Origin: Paludisphaera borealis
GTDB taxonomy: Bacteria > Planctomycetota > Planctomycetia > Isosphaerales > Isosphaeraceae
Direction: 5' to 3'
Length of the DNA: 64,000 nt
Assembly: GCF_001956985.1 (NCBI RefSeq)
Contig: NZ_CP019082.1
Coordinates: 2,356,001-2,420,000 of the forward strand
Every line of letters begins with the position of its first letter. The first letter of the stretch is position 1. The position numbers were made by a program, and so were the translations under genes. Of the stretch, positions 8,338 to 18,460 are shown piece by piece. Below the pieces are notes generated by a model, which did not search any database, had not been told where the DNA came from, and saw only the letters and a list, made by a program, of their open reading frames with translations.

Positions 8338-9615
8338 TTACCGCGCCGGTCGAGAAACCGCGCCGCGAGCGGCCTGCGGCTGGCGGACGCGAGTCGGCGC
8401 GGCCGGCGCACCGACGCCCATAGCGGGATTCGACAGCAGCTTCGTCCGGAGCAACTGCTTGGCGGCGGCGACGCGAACTTCGTCCGGGCTGTGCGGGCCG
8501 TTTCGGGAGTTGATCGACCGGTGGACGTTATTGGCCAGGTAATCGAGGATGCCGGGCTCGGGCATGCCGAGCGACCGCAGCATGCGGACCTCGATGTCGC
8601 GCGAGACCTTGCCGTGATACCGCGACAGAAGACCAAGAACCTGGGCTTTGAGGTCGCTGCTGTACGTGCGGCCGAACTTGTCGCAGAGTTCGTCGATCTC
8701 TTGACCGGCCCCCGAACCTCCGGCGGCGACGATCCGCTTCAGCTCCTCGCGGAACAGCGAGCGCTCGCCCTCGACGCGGTCCTGGGCCTCGTTCTCGACC
8801 TGGATGCGGGCCAGATCCTTGATCTTCGCCTGCTCGTCCCGCTCGATGCGCTTGGCCTCGGCCTCGGCCTCCAACGACCGCTGCATCTCCTCGGGCGTCG
8901 GCGTCGGCGGTGGCGTCTCGACCGGCGCCGCAACGGCGGCGGGCTTCACGTCGTCGGGTTTCACGACGTCTTTCGGCGCGGCGGCCGCCGGTCCCAGGGC
9001 GACTTCCTTGGGCGGCTCGATTTTCGGCACGTCCGGCGGCCTGGTGGCACCGATCGCCAGCGACGGAGCGGTTTCCTTGCGAGGCTCGGTCGCGAGCGAC
9101 GGCGCGACGACGGCGGCGGGAACCTCCGACTTCGCGACCGTCGGTTTCTCCGATTCGGCGTTCAACTGGTCCCAGATCGAAGGCTCCGCCTCGGGGTCGC
9201 CGACGGGTTTGGCGACGACCCGCGTGGCGTCGGCGTCCTTGACGATCGGCGTCGGAAACTGGAAGCCCGGCGGCAACGGCTGGCTGTCCAGCGACAAGGC
9301 CATCAGCGGCGGCTCCGGCGGCTTGATCTCTTCCGCTTCCGTCTTCGTCGCAACCGCCAACGACGCCGCTTGCGCCCGCGCTTGCTCCTGAAGCTCACGC
9401 TGCCGGGGCGCAACGAACAAGTAGTGGTACGCGGCGAACATGCCCAGCGACAGGATCAACGTCGTTGGAAACAACAGAACCGGCGGGATGCCTCGATTCC
9501 GGTACTGGATCATCACGACCGGTGGCACCTGGGCCTGGGCCGACGGTTCGGATTCCAGTTCCTCGTCGGGAACAAGCGGGTCGGTCTCCAGATTGAATAG
9601 CGGATCTTCGGACAT
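8338..9615 (-). CDS. Single-pass membrane protein, Pro/Ala-rich, unknown function
   Basis: No family is recognised. The 425-residue product has an acidic cytoplasmic N-terminus (about 40 residues), one membrane segment at about residues 44-66 (PPVLLFPTTLILSLGMF) and a long periplasmic-type region. Residues 75-240 are Pro/Ala/Glu-rich and low in complexity. Residues 240-290 are charged and probably helical (MQRSLEAEAEAKRIERDEQAK). A more ordered C-terminal part (about 290-400, CDKFGRTYSSDLKAQVLGLLSRYHGKVSRDIEVRMLRSLG broken into several helices) could be a small helical domain. The domain order resembles TonB/TolA-like or SPOR-less envelope linkers, but no homology is claimed. It sits between fumC and the metallopeptidase gene on the same strand. 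Confidence 0.65.
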   Translation of the reverse strand: MSEDPLFNLETDPLVPDEELESEPSAQAQVPPVVMIQYRNRGIPPVLLFPTTLILSLGMFAAYHYLFVAPRQRELQEQARAQAASLAVATKTEAEEIKPPEPPLMALSLDSQPLPPGFQFPTPIVKDADATRVVAKPVGDPEAEPSIWDQLNAESEKPTVAKSEVPAAVVAPSLATEPRKETAPSLAIGATRPPDVPKIEPPKEVALGPAAAAPKDVVKPDDVKPAAVAAPVETPPPTPTPEEMQRSLEAEAEAKRIERDEQAKIKDLARIQVENEAQDRVEGERSLFREELKRIVAAGGSGAGQEIDELCDKFGRTYSSDLKAQVLGLLSRYHGKVSRDIEVRMLRSLGMPEPGILDYLANNVHRSINSRNGPHSPDEVRVAAAKQLLRTKLLSNPAMGVGAPAAPTRVRQPQAARGAVSRPAR

Positions 9616-9711
9616 GCCTTCAAGTCTCCGTCGTTCTCTGGATTGCGCCGTTTATGATTGTCGCTGAAAGTCCGGCTCGCCGAACAGCCAATTCTCGATT
9701 GATTCCGATTT

Positions 9712-11247
9712 TCAACCTCCCGCGCCGCCGACGCCCGAGCCTCGCTCGGTCTGGGCTCGCGGGTCGAGCAGTCGATCGACCTCGGCCTTCGGCGGGACCC
9801 CGCCATGCCGCGCGAGCGTCTCGGCCGACGCGGGAGGCCCCAGCTTTTGCAGAACGGCGTCCACCGCGAGTCCTTCCAGCTCGTGGGCGACCTCGCGGAC
9901 GGTCCGGCCTTCGTGGTAGGCGGTCTTGGCGATCGCCGACGCGTTATCGTAGCCGATTCGCGGGGCAAGCGCCGTGCACATCGCCAGGCTTTGCTCGACG
10001 TGCTCGCGGCAGCGTTCCTCGTCGGCTTCGATGCGGGCGACGCCCTGCGACTTCTGCCCGGAAAGGAAGTCCCTCGCATCGATGCACTTGCGCACGAGGT
10101 GGTCGGCCGCGGCTGTCAAAAGCTCGATCGACTCCAGTAAATTGTAGGCCATCACCGGCATCATGACGTTGAGGTCGAAGTTCGACCCGAGAGCGTTGGC
10201 CCAGGCGATGGTCGCGTCGTTGCCGACCACCTGGGCGGCGACCATCATCACGGCCTCGGGGATGACCGGGTTGACCTTGCCGGGCATGATCGAGCTTCCC
10301 GGTTGCAGCTCCGGGATACGGATCTCGCCGATCCCGCACCGCGGCCCCGAACCAAGCAATCGAAGATTGTTGGCGATCGACGACAGGCTGACGGCCGTCG
10401 ACCGAAGCATCGCCGACGCCTCGACGACGGCGTCGCGGCCGGCCATCGCCTCAAAAAAGTTCGCCGCCACGCGGAGGGGCAACCCGGTCTCGCGGCCGAG
10501 CGCCTCGACCATCCGCGTTGGGAATTCGACGTGCGTGTTTATCCCCGTCCCGAGTGCCGTGCCGCCGATCGGCAGCTCGCCGAGCGCCTCGGCGGCTCCT
10601 TCCAACCGCCGGACGCTGTGCGAAACCTGCGCGGCGTATCCCGAAAACTCCTGTCCCAGCCGGATCGGGACCGCGTCTTGCAGGTGGGTCCGGCCGATCT
10701 TGACGACCGAATCGAACGCCTCGGCGCGCTCGGCGAGGGCCTCGCGAAGCCGTTCGAGGGTGGGGATCAGCCGCGTGCGGATCGCCTCGGAGCCGGCCAG
10801 ATGGATGGCGGTCGGGATCACGTCGTTCGACGACTGGCCCATGTTCACGGCGTCGTTGGGGTGGACCGGCGATCGTCCTCCACGCTGGCCGACGGCCCGC
10901 TCGTTGGCGATGCCGGCGATCACCTCGTTGGCGTTCATGTTCGTCGACGTCCCGCTCCCCGTCTGGAAGATCACGAGCGGAAACTGCTCGTCGCGACGGC
11001 CGTCGGCGACCTCCTGGGCGGCCGATTGGATCAGCTCGCCGAGCTTCGGGTCGAGCAGCCCCAGCTCGACGTTCACCTTCGCGGCGGACTTCTTGATCAG
11101 CCCGAGCGCCCGAAGGAAAGCGCGAGGGAACCGCAGCGTACCGATCTCGAAGTTGCGACGCGCCCGCTCGGTTTGTGCGCCATAGTAGGCTTCGGCCGGC
11201 ACCGGCATCTCGCCCATCGAGTCGCGTTCGATTCGCGTCTGCGTCAT
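9712..11247 (-). CDS. fumC: Class II fumarate hydratase
   Basis: Catalyses reversible hydration of fumarate to L-malate in the TCA cycle (cytosol). The family motifs are complete: TGSGTSTNMNANEV, the THLQDAVPI substrate site, and the signature loop GSSIMPGKVNP with the catalytic Ser. The start at ATG 11247 is clear because a GAGGAGG ribosome site lies 8 bases upstream, although the frame is open for another 112 codons. At 511 residues it is about 45 longer than the usual FumC; the extra part is a Gly/Ala/Arg-rich C-terminal tail after the QKLGPP segment. It follows the metallophosphoesterase gene by 103 bp on the same strand. Confidence 0.95.
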   Translation of the reverse strand: MTQTRIERDSMGEMPVPAEAYYGAQTERARRNFEIGTLRFPRAFLRALGLIKKSAAKVNVELGLLDPKLGELIQSAAQEVADGRRDEQFPLVIFQTGSGTSTNMNANEVIAGIANERAVGQRGGRSPVHPNDAVNMGQSSNDVIPTAIHLAGSEAIRTRLIPTLERLREALAERAEAFDSVVKIGRTHLQDAVPIRLGQEFSGYAAQVSHSVRRLEGAAEALGELPIGGTALGTGINTHVEFPTRMVEALGRETGLPLRVAANFFEAMAGRDAVVEASAMLRSTAVSLSSIANNLRLLGSGPRCGIGEIRIPELQPGSSIMPGKVNPVIPEAVMMVAAQVVGNDATIAWANALGSNFDLNVMMPVMAYNLLESIELLTAAADHLVRKCIDARDFLSGQKSQGVARIEADEERCREHVEQSLAMCTALAPRIGYDNASAIAKTAYHEGRTVREVAHELEGLAVDAVLQKLGPPASAETLARHGGVPPKAEVDRLLDPRAQTERGSGVGGAGG

Positions 11248-11350
11248 CGGGATCCTCCTCGGATGCTTGAGTACGGTCGCCGCGCGCAAGGGTTCGCAAC
11301 GGTCTGCGTCGTCTTTCTCGATTGTAAACGAGAACGCCAACGACCGGCGG

Positions 11351-12157
11351 TCAACCCATGGCGGGAAGCATGGGAGGAAGACGATCGGCGGCCGGCTCAT
11401 GGCGTTCTTCGGCCTCAGGTTCAAGCACGATCGAGGCCAACGGCCAGAATTCGAGCCGGACCTGGGCGCCCTCGACGACGAGGAATGGGCACGGCGGCGC
11501 TTCGGTCCAGGTGCCGGTGTTGATGTAGACGACGCCGTCGTGCTCGGCCGTGAGGGGCAGGTGCGTATGGCCGCAGGTAACATACCGGAAGCCTCGGCCC
11601 CGGGCGTAGTCGGTCGCCCGGTGCTCGATCAACTGGCTGTTGCGCTGGAATTTCTTGGTGAGCCGGCGAATCCATCGCGCGGCGCGGTGGGGCATCCACT
11701 TCTGGATGAAGTAGAACGCATTGCAGGCGAGGTCGGTGAGCCAGGGGTAGTCGGTGATGATCGTGTCAAACTGGTCGCCATGGAGGATCAGGAGCTGGAC
11801 CTTGGCGTTGTCGAACACGAACTCGTCGTGGATGTCGACCCCGACGATGTGGCTGACGATGTCGGCCGGGCCGTCGTGATTGCCGCGCACCCAGACGACC
11901 CGGACGTCGTTGCGATCGCTGTTGCGGCGGATCTCCTTCAGACAGGCGAAATGCCGCTTGCTCAACCGCTTGAAATTGAGGTCGTCGAAGATGTCGCCGT
12001 TGATGACCAGCGTCTGACAGTGATCAAACGCCCAGATCAGGAACTCCTCCAGCAGCCTCGCCTGACAAACCGCGCTGCCGAGATGCAGGTCGCTGATCAC
12101 GATGCAATCGTAGTGCACGGCTTCGGGGCTGGCGGACGGATTCGAGGCGACCGACAT
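11351..12157 (-). CDS. Metallophosphoesterase, UDP-2,3-diacylglucosamine hydrolase-like
   Basis: Calcineurin-like phosphoesterase of 268 residues with all five metal-site blocks: SDLHLG, NGDIFDD, GNHDG, LHGDQFD and CGHTHLP. The arrangement is close to the LpxH/YbbF and LpxI-replacing enzymes that cleave UDP-2,3-diacylglucosamine in lipid A biosynthesis. The insertion between blocks four and five (WLTDLACNAFYFIQKWMPH) is typical of the membrane-proximal helical cap. Planctomycetes do make lipopolysaccharide-like lipids, so that role is plausible, but other nucleotide or phospholipid substrates are possible. The start has a GGGAG site 6 bases upstream. No other lipid A gene lies nearby. Confidence 0.85.
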   Translation of the reverse strand: MSVASNPSASPEAVHYDCIVISDLHLGSAVCQARLLEEFLIWAFDHCQTLVINGDIFDDLNFKRLSKRHFACLKEIRRNSDRNDVRVVWVRGNHDGPADIVSHIVGVDIHDEFVFDNAKVQLLILHGDQFDTIITDYPWLTDLACNAFYFIQKWMPHRAARWIRRLTKKFQRNSQLIEHRATDYARGRGFRYVTCGHTHLPLTAEHDGVVYINTGTWTEAPPCPFLVVEGAQVRLEFWPLASIVLEPEAEERHEPAADRLPPMLPAMG

Positions 12158-12300
12158 AAGAGACTCCCACCGATCGTTCGCTGGCCGCGGACCTGAGCCG
12201 CCGCTGCTACGAGATTACCGGCGATCCTCGCGAATCGTAAAGCAAACCCGCCCGTCTGTCACGGGATACATCGAAACTTCAACCTCGACCACCGACCGGT

Positions 12301-15300
12301 TCAGACGCCGGCCGACGACCACGCGGCGTAATACGTCATCGCCGGATAATCGCGGACGAAGCCCAGTTCCGCGAGCCGGCCGGCGGCGGGGCTGGCGAGG
12401 GTCGGCATGCCGTTGTACGACTCGACCTTGAAAACCCGGCGCTCGGGGGTGACCAGTTCGAGCACCCGGCCGAGCGCCGAGTCGATCTCGTCGGCCGAGG
12501 ATGACGCCAGGCCGGTCAACCGCTTGCCGTTCGCTTCCAGGATCAAGATCGGCCGACCGCCGCGAACGACCAGGTGATTCCCCGAAGCCCGGCTCAATCG
12601 CGCCGTGCCCCCTTCGAGCAGCGGGATGTCGAGCGGGCCCCCCGCGCCGTACAGGTTGGCGGGATCAGCGGCGGAGACGAAGACTTCTTCGTGATCGAGG
12701 TTGGCGGCCGAAGCGAGGGCCGCCAGCCGGCCGGCCGCGTCGTCGGTGGCGTACTGGACGCCCGACAACCCCTCGACGAAATACCCTCGGCGGATCTCGC
12801 CCCGGAGTTCGAGGCGGGCCAGGTGGGGCAAGAGATCGACCCAGGAGGGCGCCCAGGGGTCGAGCGCGACGACTTCGCGGGCGAGGACGCCGTAACGATC
12901 GAACAGGTGGTCGATCCAGGCCATGCGGCGTGCTTCGACGTCCTCGGCGACCGGCTCGATCACCGACCATCGTCCTTCGGGTCGGCCCGGTTGAATCCGT
13001 CGCGACCGCGTGCGGCGAAGACCGGAGCGCGGCGAAGCGGCGGCCTCGTTAAGGGCGTCGAGCACGTCGAACGCGCCGGGTCGAAGCGGGTCGAATCGAT
13101 CGTTGCCGACCGCCCCGCGTCCTAGAAGCGCGCGCAAGGCTCGACGCACCTGGATCGGATCGACGTTCGCCGCGCGGGCCAGGTCGACGGCGAAGCTCGC
13201 CCCCCGGCGCTCGAGCGCTTCAAGAACCTGCCGCCCGGATTCGTCCAGCGGCTCGATCTCGCCAGCCTCGGGCCAGCCCCCGGCGAAGTCGCGGGCGACG
13301 ATCGCCGTCAACGGCTCCTCGCGGCCGGCAAGCGATGCGCGCCAGAACCACGAGCCGCCGGCGAACAACTCGTCGAGCCACGACGGACGATAATCGGCCA
13401 CGCGGCGCGGGAGCATCTCGGCTTCCCAGAATCCGGACGTCGCGGCGAAGCCCTGAAGCTGGTCGAGCGCCTGTTCAAGCCCTTCGGCCCCCTTGAGCCG
13501 TTCGGCTGGGTGGAGATGCTGACGTCGGAGCACGAAGTCGGCGAAGACCTCGGGCCGCACGGCGACGCTCTCGCGGCGGCGGTTGGCCACGGCGAGGCGG
13601 TGGATCTCCGTCAGGTTCTCGCGCTCGGCCCAGCGCGGGCCGTCCTCGCCCTCGTCGACCCGGACGACCTCGCGCGACTCCACCCAGCGTTCGAGCAACT
13701 CGCGGGCGACCTCGGGGGCGATCGGGTATCGGCCGAGCACGTCGGGCAGGCCGACCAGCGCGTGCGTCCGGAGGAAGCGCCGGACGATCGTCTCGACGCC
13801 CTCGAAATCAGGCTCGGCTCGCGCCGGGAAGGCGGTTTCGTAGAGGGTTCGCTCCTCGGCCGAGATCCAACGGCCCGGTTGGTCGGCTCCTGCCAGCTCG
13901 ATCCAATCCGCCCTGCCTTGCTCGCGCAACTCGTTGGCGAATTGCTCCATGGGGCCGGACAGCTCGGCGGCCGACAGATCGCCGAGCACGCGGAGGGCCT
14001 CGCTCATCTCCTCGACCGTCCGGGGCGGAAGCCCGCGCTGGCGGAGCCGGGCTTCGACCCGGCCGACCGCCTGGACGTCGAGCCCGCGACCGGCGTCGAG
14101 ACTGTGCAACAGGCCGTCCAGCAAGTCTTCGTCGACTGAGGCCAGGGCCGGTTGCGCGGCGTTTCGCCGAGGTTCGTCCCACTCGTAGAGATACGCGGCG
14201 GTGAACTGAAAGACCAGCTCCGAGGCGAACGGCGACGGCGTTTCGCCGCTCCGCTTCTCGACCCGGATCGAACCATCCGCGACCGAATCGAGGAATTCGC
14301 GGAGCCTGGGCATTTCGAGGTCGTCGTTCAGGCACTCGCGGAACGTCTCGACGACGATCGGGAAGTCGGGGAACTTGCCGACGACCTGGAGCAGATCCTT
14401 CGCCCGCAGCCGCTGGAGCCAGAGCGGCGTCCGCTTGGCGGGGTCGGGGCGCGGCATCAGCAAGGCCCGGCCGGCGTTCTGGCGGAACCGCAAGCCGAAG
14501 AGCGCCGTGTCGGGCAAGACCCGACGCACCAGACGCTCGGCCTCGGCCCCGTTGAGGCCGTCGAGGAGGTCGAGCGGCGGCTCGTCCGTCTGAGGCAGGC
14601 GGAACAGCAGGCCGTCGTCGCCGTGGAGGCACGAGGCCGTCACGCCGTACCGCTCCTGGATCACCCCCAAAAGCGCGAGTTTCAGCCCCTGATGCATCCG
14701 GCCGAACGGCGAGAGTACGGCCAACGCCAGCTCGCCCGCCGGGTCGCGAAAGCTCTCGACGAGCACCGTGCGATCGTCGGGAACGACGCCCGCGAGTCGC
14801 TTCTGCCGCTCGACGTGGCGGATCAAGAACCGAGCCGCTGGAGGCTCCAGCCGACATTCGGCTTCGAGCCAGGCGGGCAATGACGGGTCGTCGAGCCGCG
14901 CGACGATCTCCCGCGTGAGCTTGCCGACGGCCCCGCCGAGTTGCAACGAACGCGGGCTGGTCTCCCCGCGCCAGAACGGCATGACGGCCTGCTGGCCCTG
15001 GGCGGGGCTGACGATCATCCGGTGGACGTCGATCGAGTCGATCCGCCACGTGCTGTTGCCCAGCATGAAGCTCTCGCCGACCCGTCGCTCGAAAACGAAC
15101 TCCTCGTCCAGCTCGCCGAGTCGCGGCCCTCCCTCGCCCAGATAGACCGGGTAATGCCCGAGGTCGGGGATCGTGCCGCCGCCGACGAGGGCCAATCGCG
15201 CCGAGCCCGGCAGCGAGGCCAGGCGGTTGTGGACGCGGTCCCAGACGATCCGGGCGCGGAGGTCGCGCAACGAGCCGGTCGGATACCGCCCCGAGACCAG

Positions 15301-16734
15301 CAGCAGCACCCGCTCAAAGGCGTCGGCCGAGAGGTCGCTGAAGGGATAGGCCCGACGGATCAGGTCGAAGAGCGCGGGGGCGTCCCAGGCGTCCATCGCC
15401 ACGCAGGCGACGACTTGCTGAGCCAAAACGTCGAGGCAGTTGCGTGGAACGTGCAGCGGCTCGATGTCGCCGGCGAGCATCGCTCGGGCCAGCGCGGCGG
15501 TCTCCAGCAGGTCAGCGGGCGTCTTGGCAATGAACCGCCCCTTGCTCGTCCCTCCCACCAGGTGGCCGGAACGTCCCACCCGCTGGAGCCCGCGCGCGAC
15601 GTTTCCCGGCGATTCCACCTGGCAGACGAGGTCAACCTCGCCCATGTCGATGCCCAGCTCCAGCGACGCCGTGGTGACGACCGCCCGGAGGTCGGCGTTC
15701 TTGAGCATCTCCTCGGTCGCCCGCCGCTCGTCGAGGCTGAGGCTGCCATGGTGCGCCCGAAACGCGGCGGCCGGCGGCTCGTCGGCGACCGCGCTCTCGA
15801 TGTTCCGCTCGACCAGCTCGTTGAGCTTGGCCGTCAGTTTCTCGACCGTCCGCCGGCTGTTGGCGAAGACGATCGTCGAGCGATGACTCTCGACCAGCCC
15901 CAGGATGCGGTCCTCGATCGCCGGCCAGATCGTGCCCGGGCCGCCGAGCACCGGCGCTGGCCCGCCGCTCGGCCAGATCACTTGCAAGTCGATCGCTTTC
16001 CGGCCGCTGGCGTCGATGATCGTCACGGGCCGATCGCCGCCGAGGTAGCGGGCGACCTCGTCGAGCGGCTTCTGCGTCGCCGACAGGCCGATCCGCACGA
16101 ACGGGCGCGCGCCGAGGGCTTCGAGGCGTTCGAGAAGCAACGCCAGAAAGACCCCCCGCTTGTTGCCGCAGACCGCGTGGATCTCGTCGACGATGACGTG
16201 CGAGACGTTCCGAAGCACCTCGCGCGCCCGGCACGTGAGCATCAGGTGAAGCGATTCGGGCGTGGTGATGAGGATCTCGGGAGGTTTGCGCGCGATCCGC
16301 GCCCGCTCGGCCGCCGGAGTGTCGCCGCTGCGGACCGCCACCGAGAGCGGGCGCAAGGGCTCGTCCACCTCCTCGGACTCGGCGAGGATGCCGTCGAGCG
16401 GCGTCCGGAGGTTGCGACGGACGTCCTCGTTGAGCGCCTTGAGCGGCGAGATGTAGAGGATCTGCACGCCGGCGGTGCGGTGAGGCGAACGCCAGAGCAA
16501 GTCGAGACCCGCGAGGAAGGCCGCGAGCGTCTTGCCCGACCCCGTCGGAGCGACGATCAGCGTGTTCTCACCCGCCTCGATCGCCGGCCACCCAAGCTGC
16601 TGCGGAAGCGTCGGCGCGCCCAGCCGAGAGCGGAACCAGCTTGCGACCGGAGGTAAGAAGAGGTCGAGCGCGTCAACTCCCGGCACGTCGGACGACCGGA
16701 CGTTCTTCCCCCCGGTTGTACGACCCTTCGGCAT
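12301..16734 (-). CDS. lhr: Lhr-family ATP-dependent DNA helicase (large form)
   Basis: At 1477 residues this is the longest gene of the window and has the length of the full Lhr (large helicase-related) proteins. These are 3'-5' superfamily 2 helicases linked to DNA repair. The N-terminal motor shows APTGSGKT (Walker A), SPLKAL, DEIH (Walker B), VFANSRRT, TASLELGIDMGEVDLV and motif VI QRVGRSGH. A winged-helix and Lhr-core domain follow, and the long C-terminal part, which carries an HTH-like region and an SRGNHLVVRGG-type ending, corresponds to the Lhr-CTD. No ribosome site is visible upstream of ATG 16734, so the exact start is uncertain by a few codons. No clear operon partner lies next to it. 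Confidence 0.93.
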   Translation of the reverse strand: MPKGRTTGGKNVRSSDVPGVDALDLFLPPVASWFRSRLGAPTLPQQLGWPAIEAGENTLIVAPTGSGKTLAAFLAGLDLLWRSPHRTAGVQILYISPLKALNEDVRRNLRTPLDGILAESEEVDEPLRPLSVAVRSGDTPAAERARIARKPPEILITTPESLHLMLTCRAREVLRNVSHVIVDEIHAVCGNKRGVFLALLLERLEALGARPFVRIGLSATQKPLDEVARYLGGDRPVTIIDASGRKAIDLQVIWPSGGPAPVLGGPGTIWPAIEDRILGLVESHRSTIVFANSRRTVEKLTAKLNELVERNIESAVADEPPAAAFRAHHGSLSLDERRATEEMLKNADLRAVVTTASLELGIDMGEVDLVCQVESPGNVARGLQRVGRSGHLVGGTSKGRFIAKTPADLLETAALARAMLAGDIEPLHVPRNCLDVLAQQVVACVAMDAWDAPALFDLIRRAYPFSDLSADAFERVLLLVSGRYPTGSLRDLRARIVWDRVHNRLASLPGSARLALVGGGTIPDLGHYPVYLGEGGPRLGELDEEFVFERRVGESFMLGNSTWRIDSIDVHRMIVSPAQGQQAVMPFWRGETSPRSLQLGGAVGKLTREIVARLDDPSLPAWLEAECRLEPPAARFLIRHVERQKRLAGVVPDDRTVLVESFRDPAGELALAVLSPFGRMHQGLKLALLGVIQERYGVTASCLHGDDGLLFRLPQTDEPPLDLLDGLNGAEAERLVRRVLPDTALFGLRFRQNAGRALLMPRPDPAKRTPLWLQRLRAKDLLQVVGKFPDFPIVVETFRECLNDDLEMPRLREFLDSVADGSIRVEKRSGETPSPFASELVFQFTAAYLYEWDEPRRNAAQPALASVDEDLLDGLLHSLDAGRGLDVQAVGRVEARLRQRGLPPRTVEEMSEALRVLGDLSAAELSGPMEQFANELREQGRADWIELAGADQPGRWISAEERTLYETAFPARAEPDFEGVETIVRRFLRTHALVGLPDVLGRYPIAPEVARELLERWVESREVVRVDEGEDGPRWAERENLTEIHRLAVANRRRESVAVRPEVFADFVLRRQHLHPAERLKGAEGLEQALDQLQGFAATSGFWEAEMLPRRVADYRPSWLDELFAGGSWFWRASLAGREEPLTAIVARDFAGGWPEAGEIEPLDESGRQVLEALERRGASFAVDLARAANVDPIQVRRALRALLGRGAVGNDRFDPLRPGAFDVLDALNEAAASPRSGLRRTRSRRIQPGRPEGRWSVIEPVAEDVEARRMAWIDHLFDRYGVLAREVVALDPWAPSWVDLLPHLARLELRGEIRRGYFVEGLSGVQYATDDAAGRLAALASAANLDHEEVFVSAADPANLYGAGGPLDIPLLEGGTARLSRASGNHLVVRGGRPILILEANGKRLTGLASSSADEIDSALGRVLELVTPERRVFKVESYNGMPTLASPAAGRLAELGFVRDYPAMTYYAAWSSAGV

Positions 16735-16950
16735 CGTGCGAGGTTCCGTATTTCCTCGTGATCGCCCCTGCCGGCCCGCCGCCTTTTCCGCCGACGATGT
16801 GGCCGTCGGTGGGATTTACTCGCGAGCGCTTCGAGCTTGTAGGAGACGGAGTCGTCCGCCATCGTCGATTGTCGATGCGCGCCCGCGAAAGAGCAAGGCC
16901 GAGTTGTACGGAAGTTCACGCCGCCAACGAATGAGGCCCCCCGCTACAAC

Positions 16951-18315
16951 TCAGGAGTTGAGGAACACGGCGATGGCGAGGATGGCGACGAGGCCGACGG
17001 CCAGCGCGATGAGCGAAAAGTGGATTAGCCAGCGCGAGTCGCCGGCGGGCGTCGGGGCGAGTGCCTGGCGCGGCAGGAGCTTGAGCTTCGCGGCGAGCGG
17101 GGGCGGGGGAGACCGGTGGAGCGGGGCCGCCGAGGGCTCGGCGTCGCCCAGGTCGCGGAGCGAGAGCAAGCTGGGGCCGGAGTCGGAATCGGGGCCGAGA
17201 AGCCGGAGGTCGTCCTCGGCGAGGATCGGCGGCGGAGGATGGAACGAGTGGGCCGAGTCCGCGTCGGCGCCGAGGATCGCCCGGACGCGCTGGGGGTCGG
17301 TCCAGGGCACGAGGTCGCCTTGCAGCTCGGTGCAATTCGCGTAGCGCTCCGCCGGGTTCTTGGCCATCAGCTTGCGGATGATCGCTCCGAACGCGGCGGG
17401 GACGCCGCGGGCGACGCGCTCGATCGGCTCGGGGTCTTCCATCCGCTGCTTGTAGATCTTGTTGATGGCGTCGCCGCCTTCGAACGGCGGCTTGCCGGCG
17501 AGCACGAAATAGAGCGTGCAGCCGACGCTGTAGAGGTCGCTGCGGACGTCGGCGCGCGAGGCGTCGCTGAGCTGCTCGGGGCTGGCGTAGTCGAGCGTGC
17601 CGAGCACGGCGTTGGCGCGGGTCAGACCCCCTTCCTCGCCAAGCGCCTTGGCCAGGCCGAGGTCGAGCACCTTGGCGTCGCCGTCGGGCGTGATCATGAT
17701 GTTCGAGGGCTTGATGTCGCGATGGATCAGCCCGGCCCGGTGGGCCGCTCCCAGCCCGCTGAGGACCTTCAGGAACAACCGCGCCGCGGTCGCGACCCGG
17801 AGCGGGCCGTACTGCTCGCTCTTGACCATGTCGAACAGGCTCATGCCCGGAATGTATTCGAGGACCATGAAGTAGACGTCGCCGTCGTTGCCCACCGACA
17901 GCGTCCGCGCCACGTTCGGGTGGTTGCAGCGCATCGACAGCTCCATCTCGCGACGGAACCGATGGAGGCTGTTGGCCTCCTCCTGCGCCCGCTTGGGAGG
18001 CAGCACCTTGATGGCGACCTTCTGGTCGTCGCCCTCGTGGGCGGCGAGGTAGACCTTGCCCATCCCCCCCTCGCCGAGCGGCCGGAGGATGCGATATCCC
18101 CCCAGGAAGAATCCGCGCGTCGCCCCCGCCAGCAGCTTGCGCGCCTGGTACTGGGTGAGTAATCCCTGCTGAACGAGCTGGCGGGCGACCCGGGGGGCGA
18201 GATCGGAGTCGGAGGGCGAGGTCGGAACGGTCCGCGCGCGGAACGGGTTCAGGTCTTCACGCGAGACCAACCCCGATCGATCGACGCACGCGAGGAAGTC
18301 GTCCAGCCCGATCAT
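16951..18315 (-). CDS. Transmembrane Ser/Thr protein kinase (Hanks type)
   Basis: A 454-residue kinase. An N-terminal helical segment (about 1-70, ending in LLTQYQARKLLAG) is common in planctomycete kinases and precedes the catalytic domain. The domain has GEGGMGKV (81-88), the ATP lysine in VAIKVL (Lys103), HRDIKPSN and DLGLAK, where Leu replaces the Phe of DFG; the catalytic Asp residues are kept, so activity is expected. A Pro/Ser-rich linker and a C-terminal membrane helix (about 430-451, SLIALAVGLVAILAIAVF) follow. The start is set at ATG 18315 because the upstream open frame looks non-coding. It lies 145 bp downstream of a PP2C phosphatase gene on the same strand, giving a kinase-phosphatase pair. 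Confidence 0.92.
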   Translation of the reverse strand: MIGLDDFLACVDRSGLVSREDLNPFRARTVPTSPSDSDLAPRVARQLVQQGLLTQYQARKLLAGATRGFFLGGYRILRPLGEGGMGKVYLAAHEGDDQKVAIKVLPPKRAQEEANSLHRFRREMELSMRCNHPNVARTLSVGNDGDVYFMVLEYIPGMSLFDMVKSEQYGPLRVATAARLFLKVLSGLGAAHRAGLIHRDIKPSNIMITPDGDAKVLDLGLAKALGEEGGLTRANAVLGTLDYASPEQLSDASRADVRSDLYSVGCTLYFVLAGKPPFEGGDAINKIYKQRMEDPEPIERVARGVPAAFGAIIRKLMAKNPAERYANCTELQGDLVPWTDPQRVRAILGADADSAHSFHPPPPILAEDDLRLLGPDSDSGPSLLSLRDLGDAEPSAAPLHRSPPPPLAAKLKLLPRQALAPTPAGDSRWLIHFSLIALAVGLVAILAIAVFLNS

Positions 18316-18460
18316 CACCGGCCCTTGGAGAAACGTCCGAGGAAGCGGCGCGAGCCGAGACGGCGCGGGCTGCTTCAGCGGATCGGAACGAATACATGGG
18401 ACGGTCGCGACGGCCGAACGCCTCACCTGGACCGGACGACCGGCGATGTTCACTGTACGC

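Noticed and set aside
14941-16656. 571-codon open frame on the plus strand
   Set aside because: Antisense to lhr; composition typical of the complementary frame in high-GC DNA.
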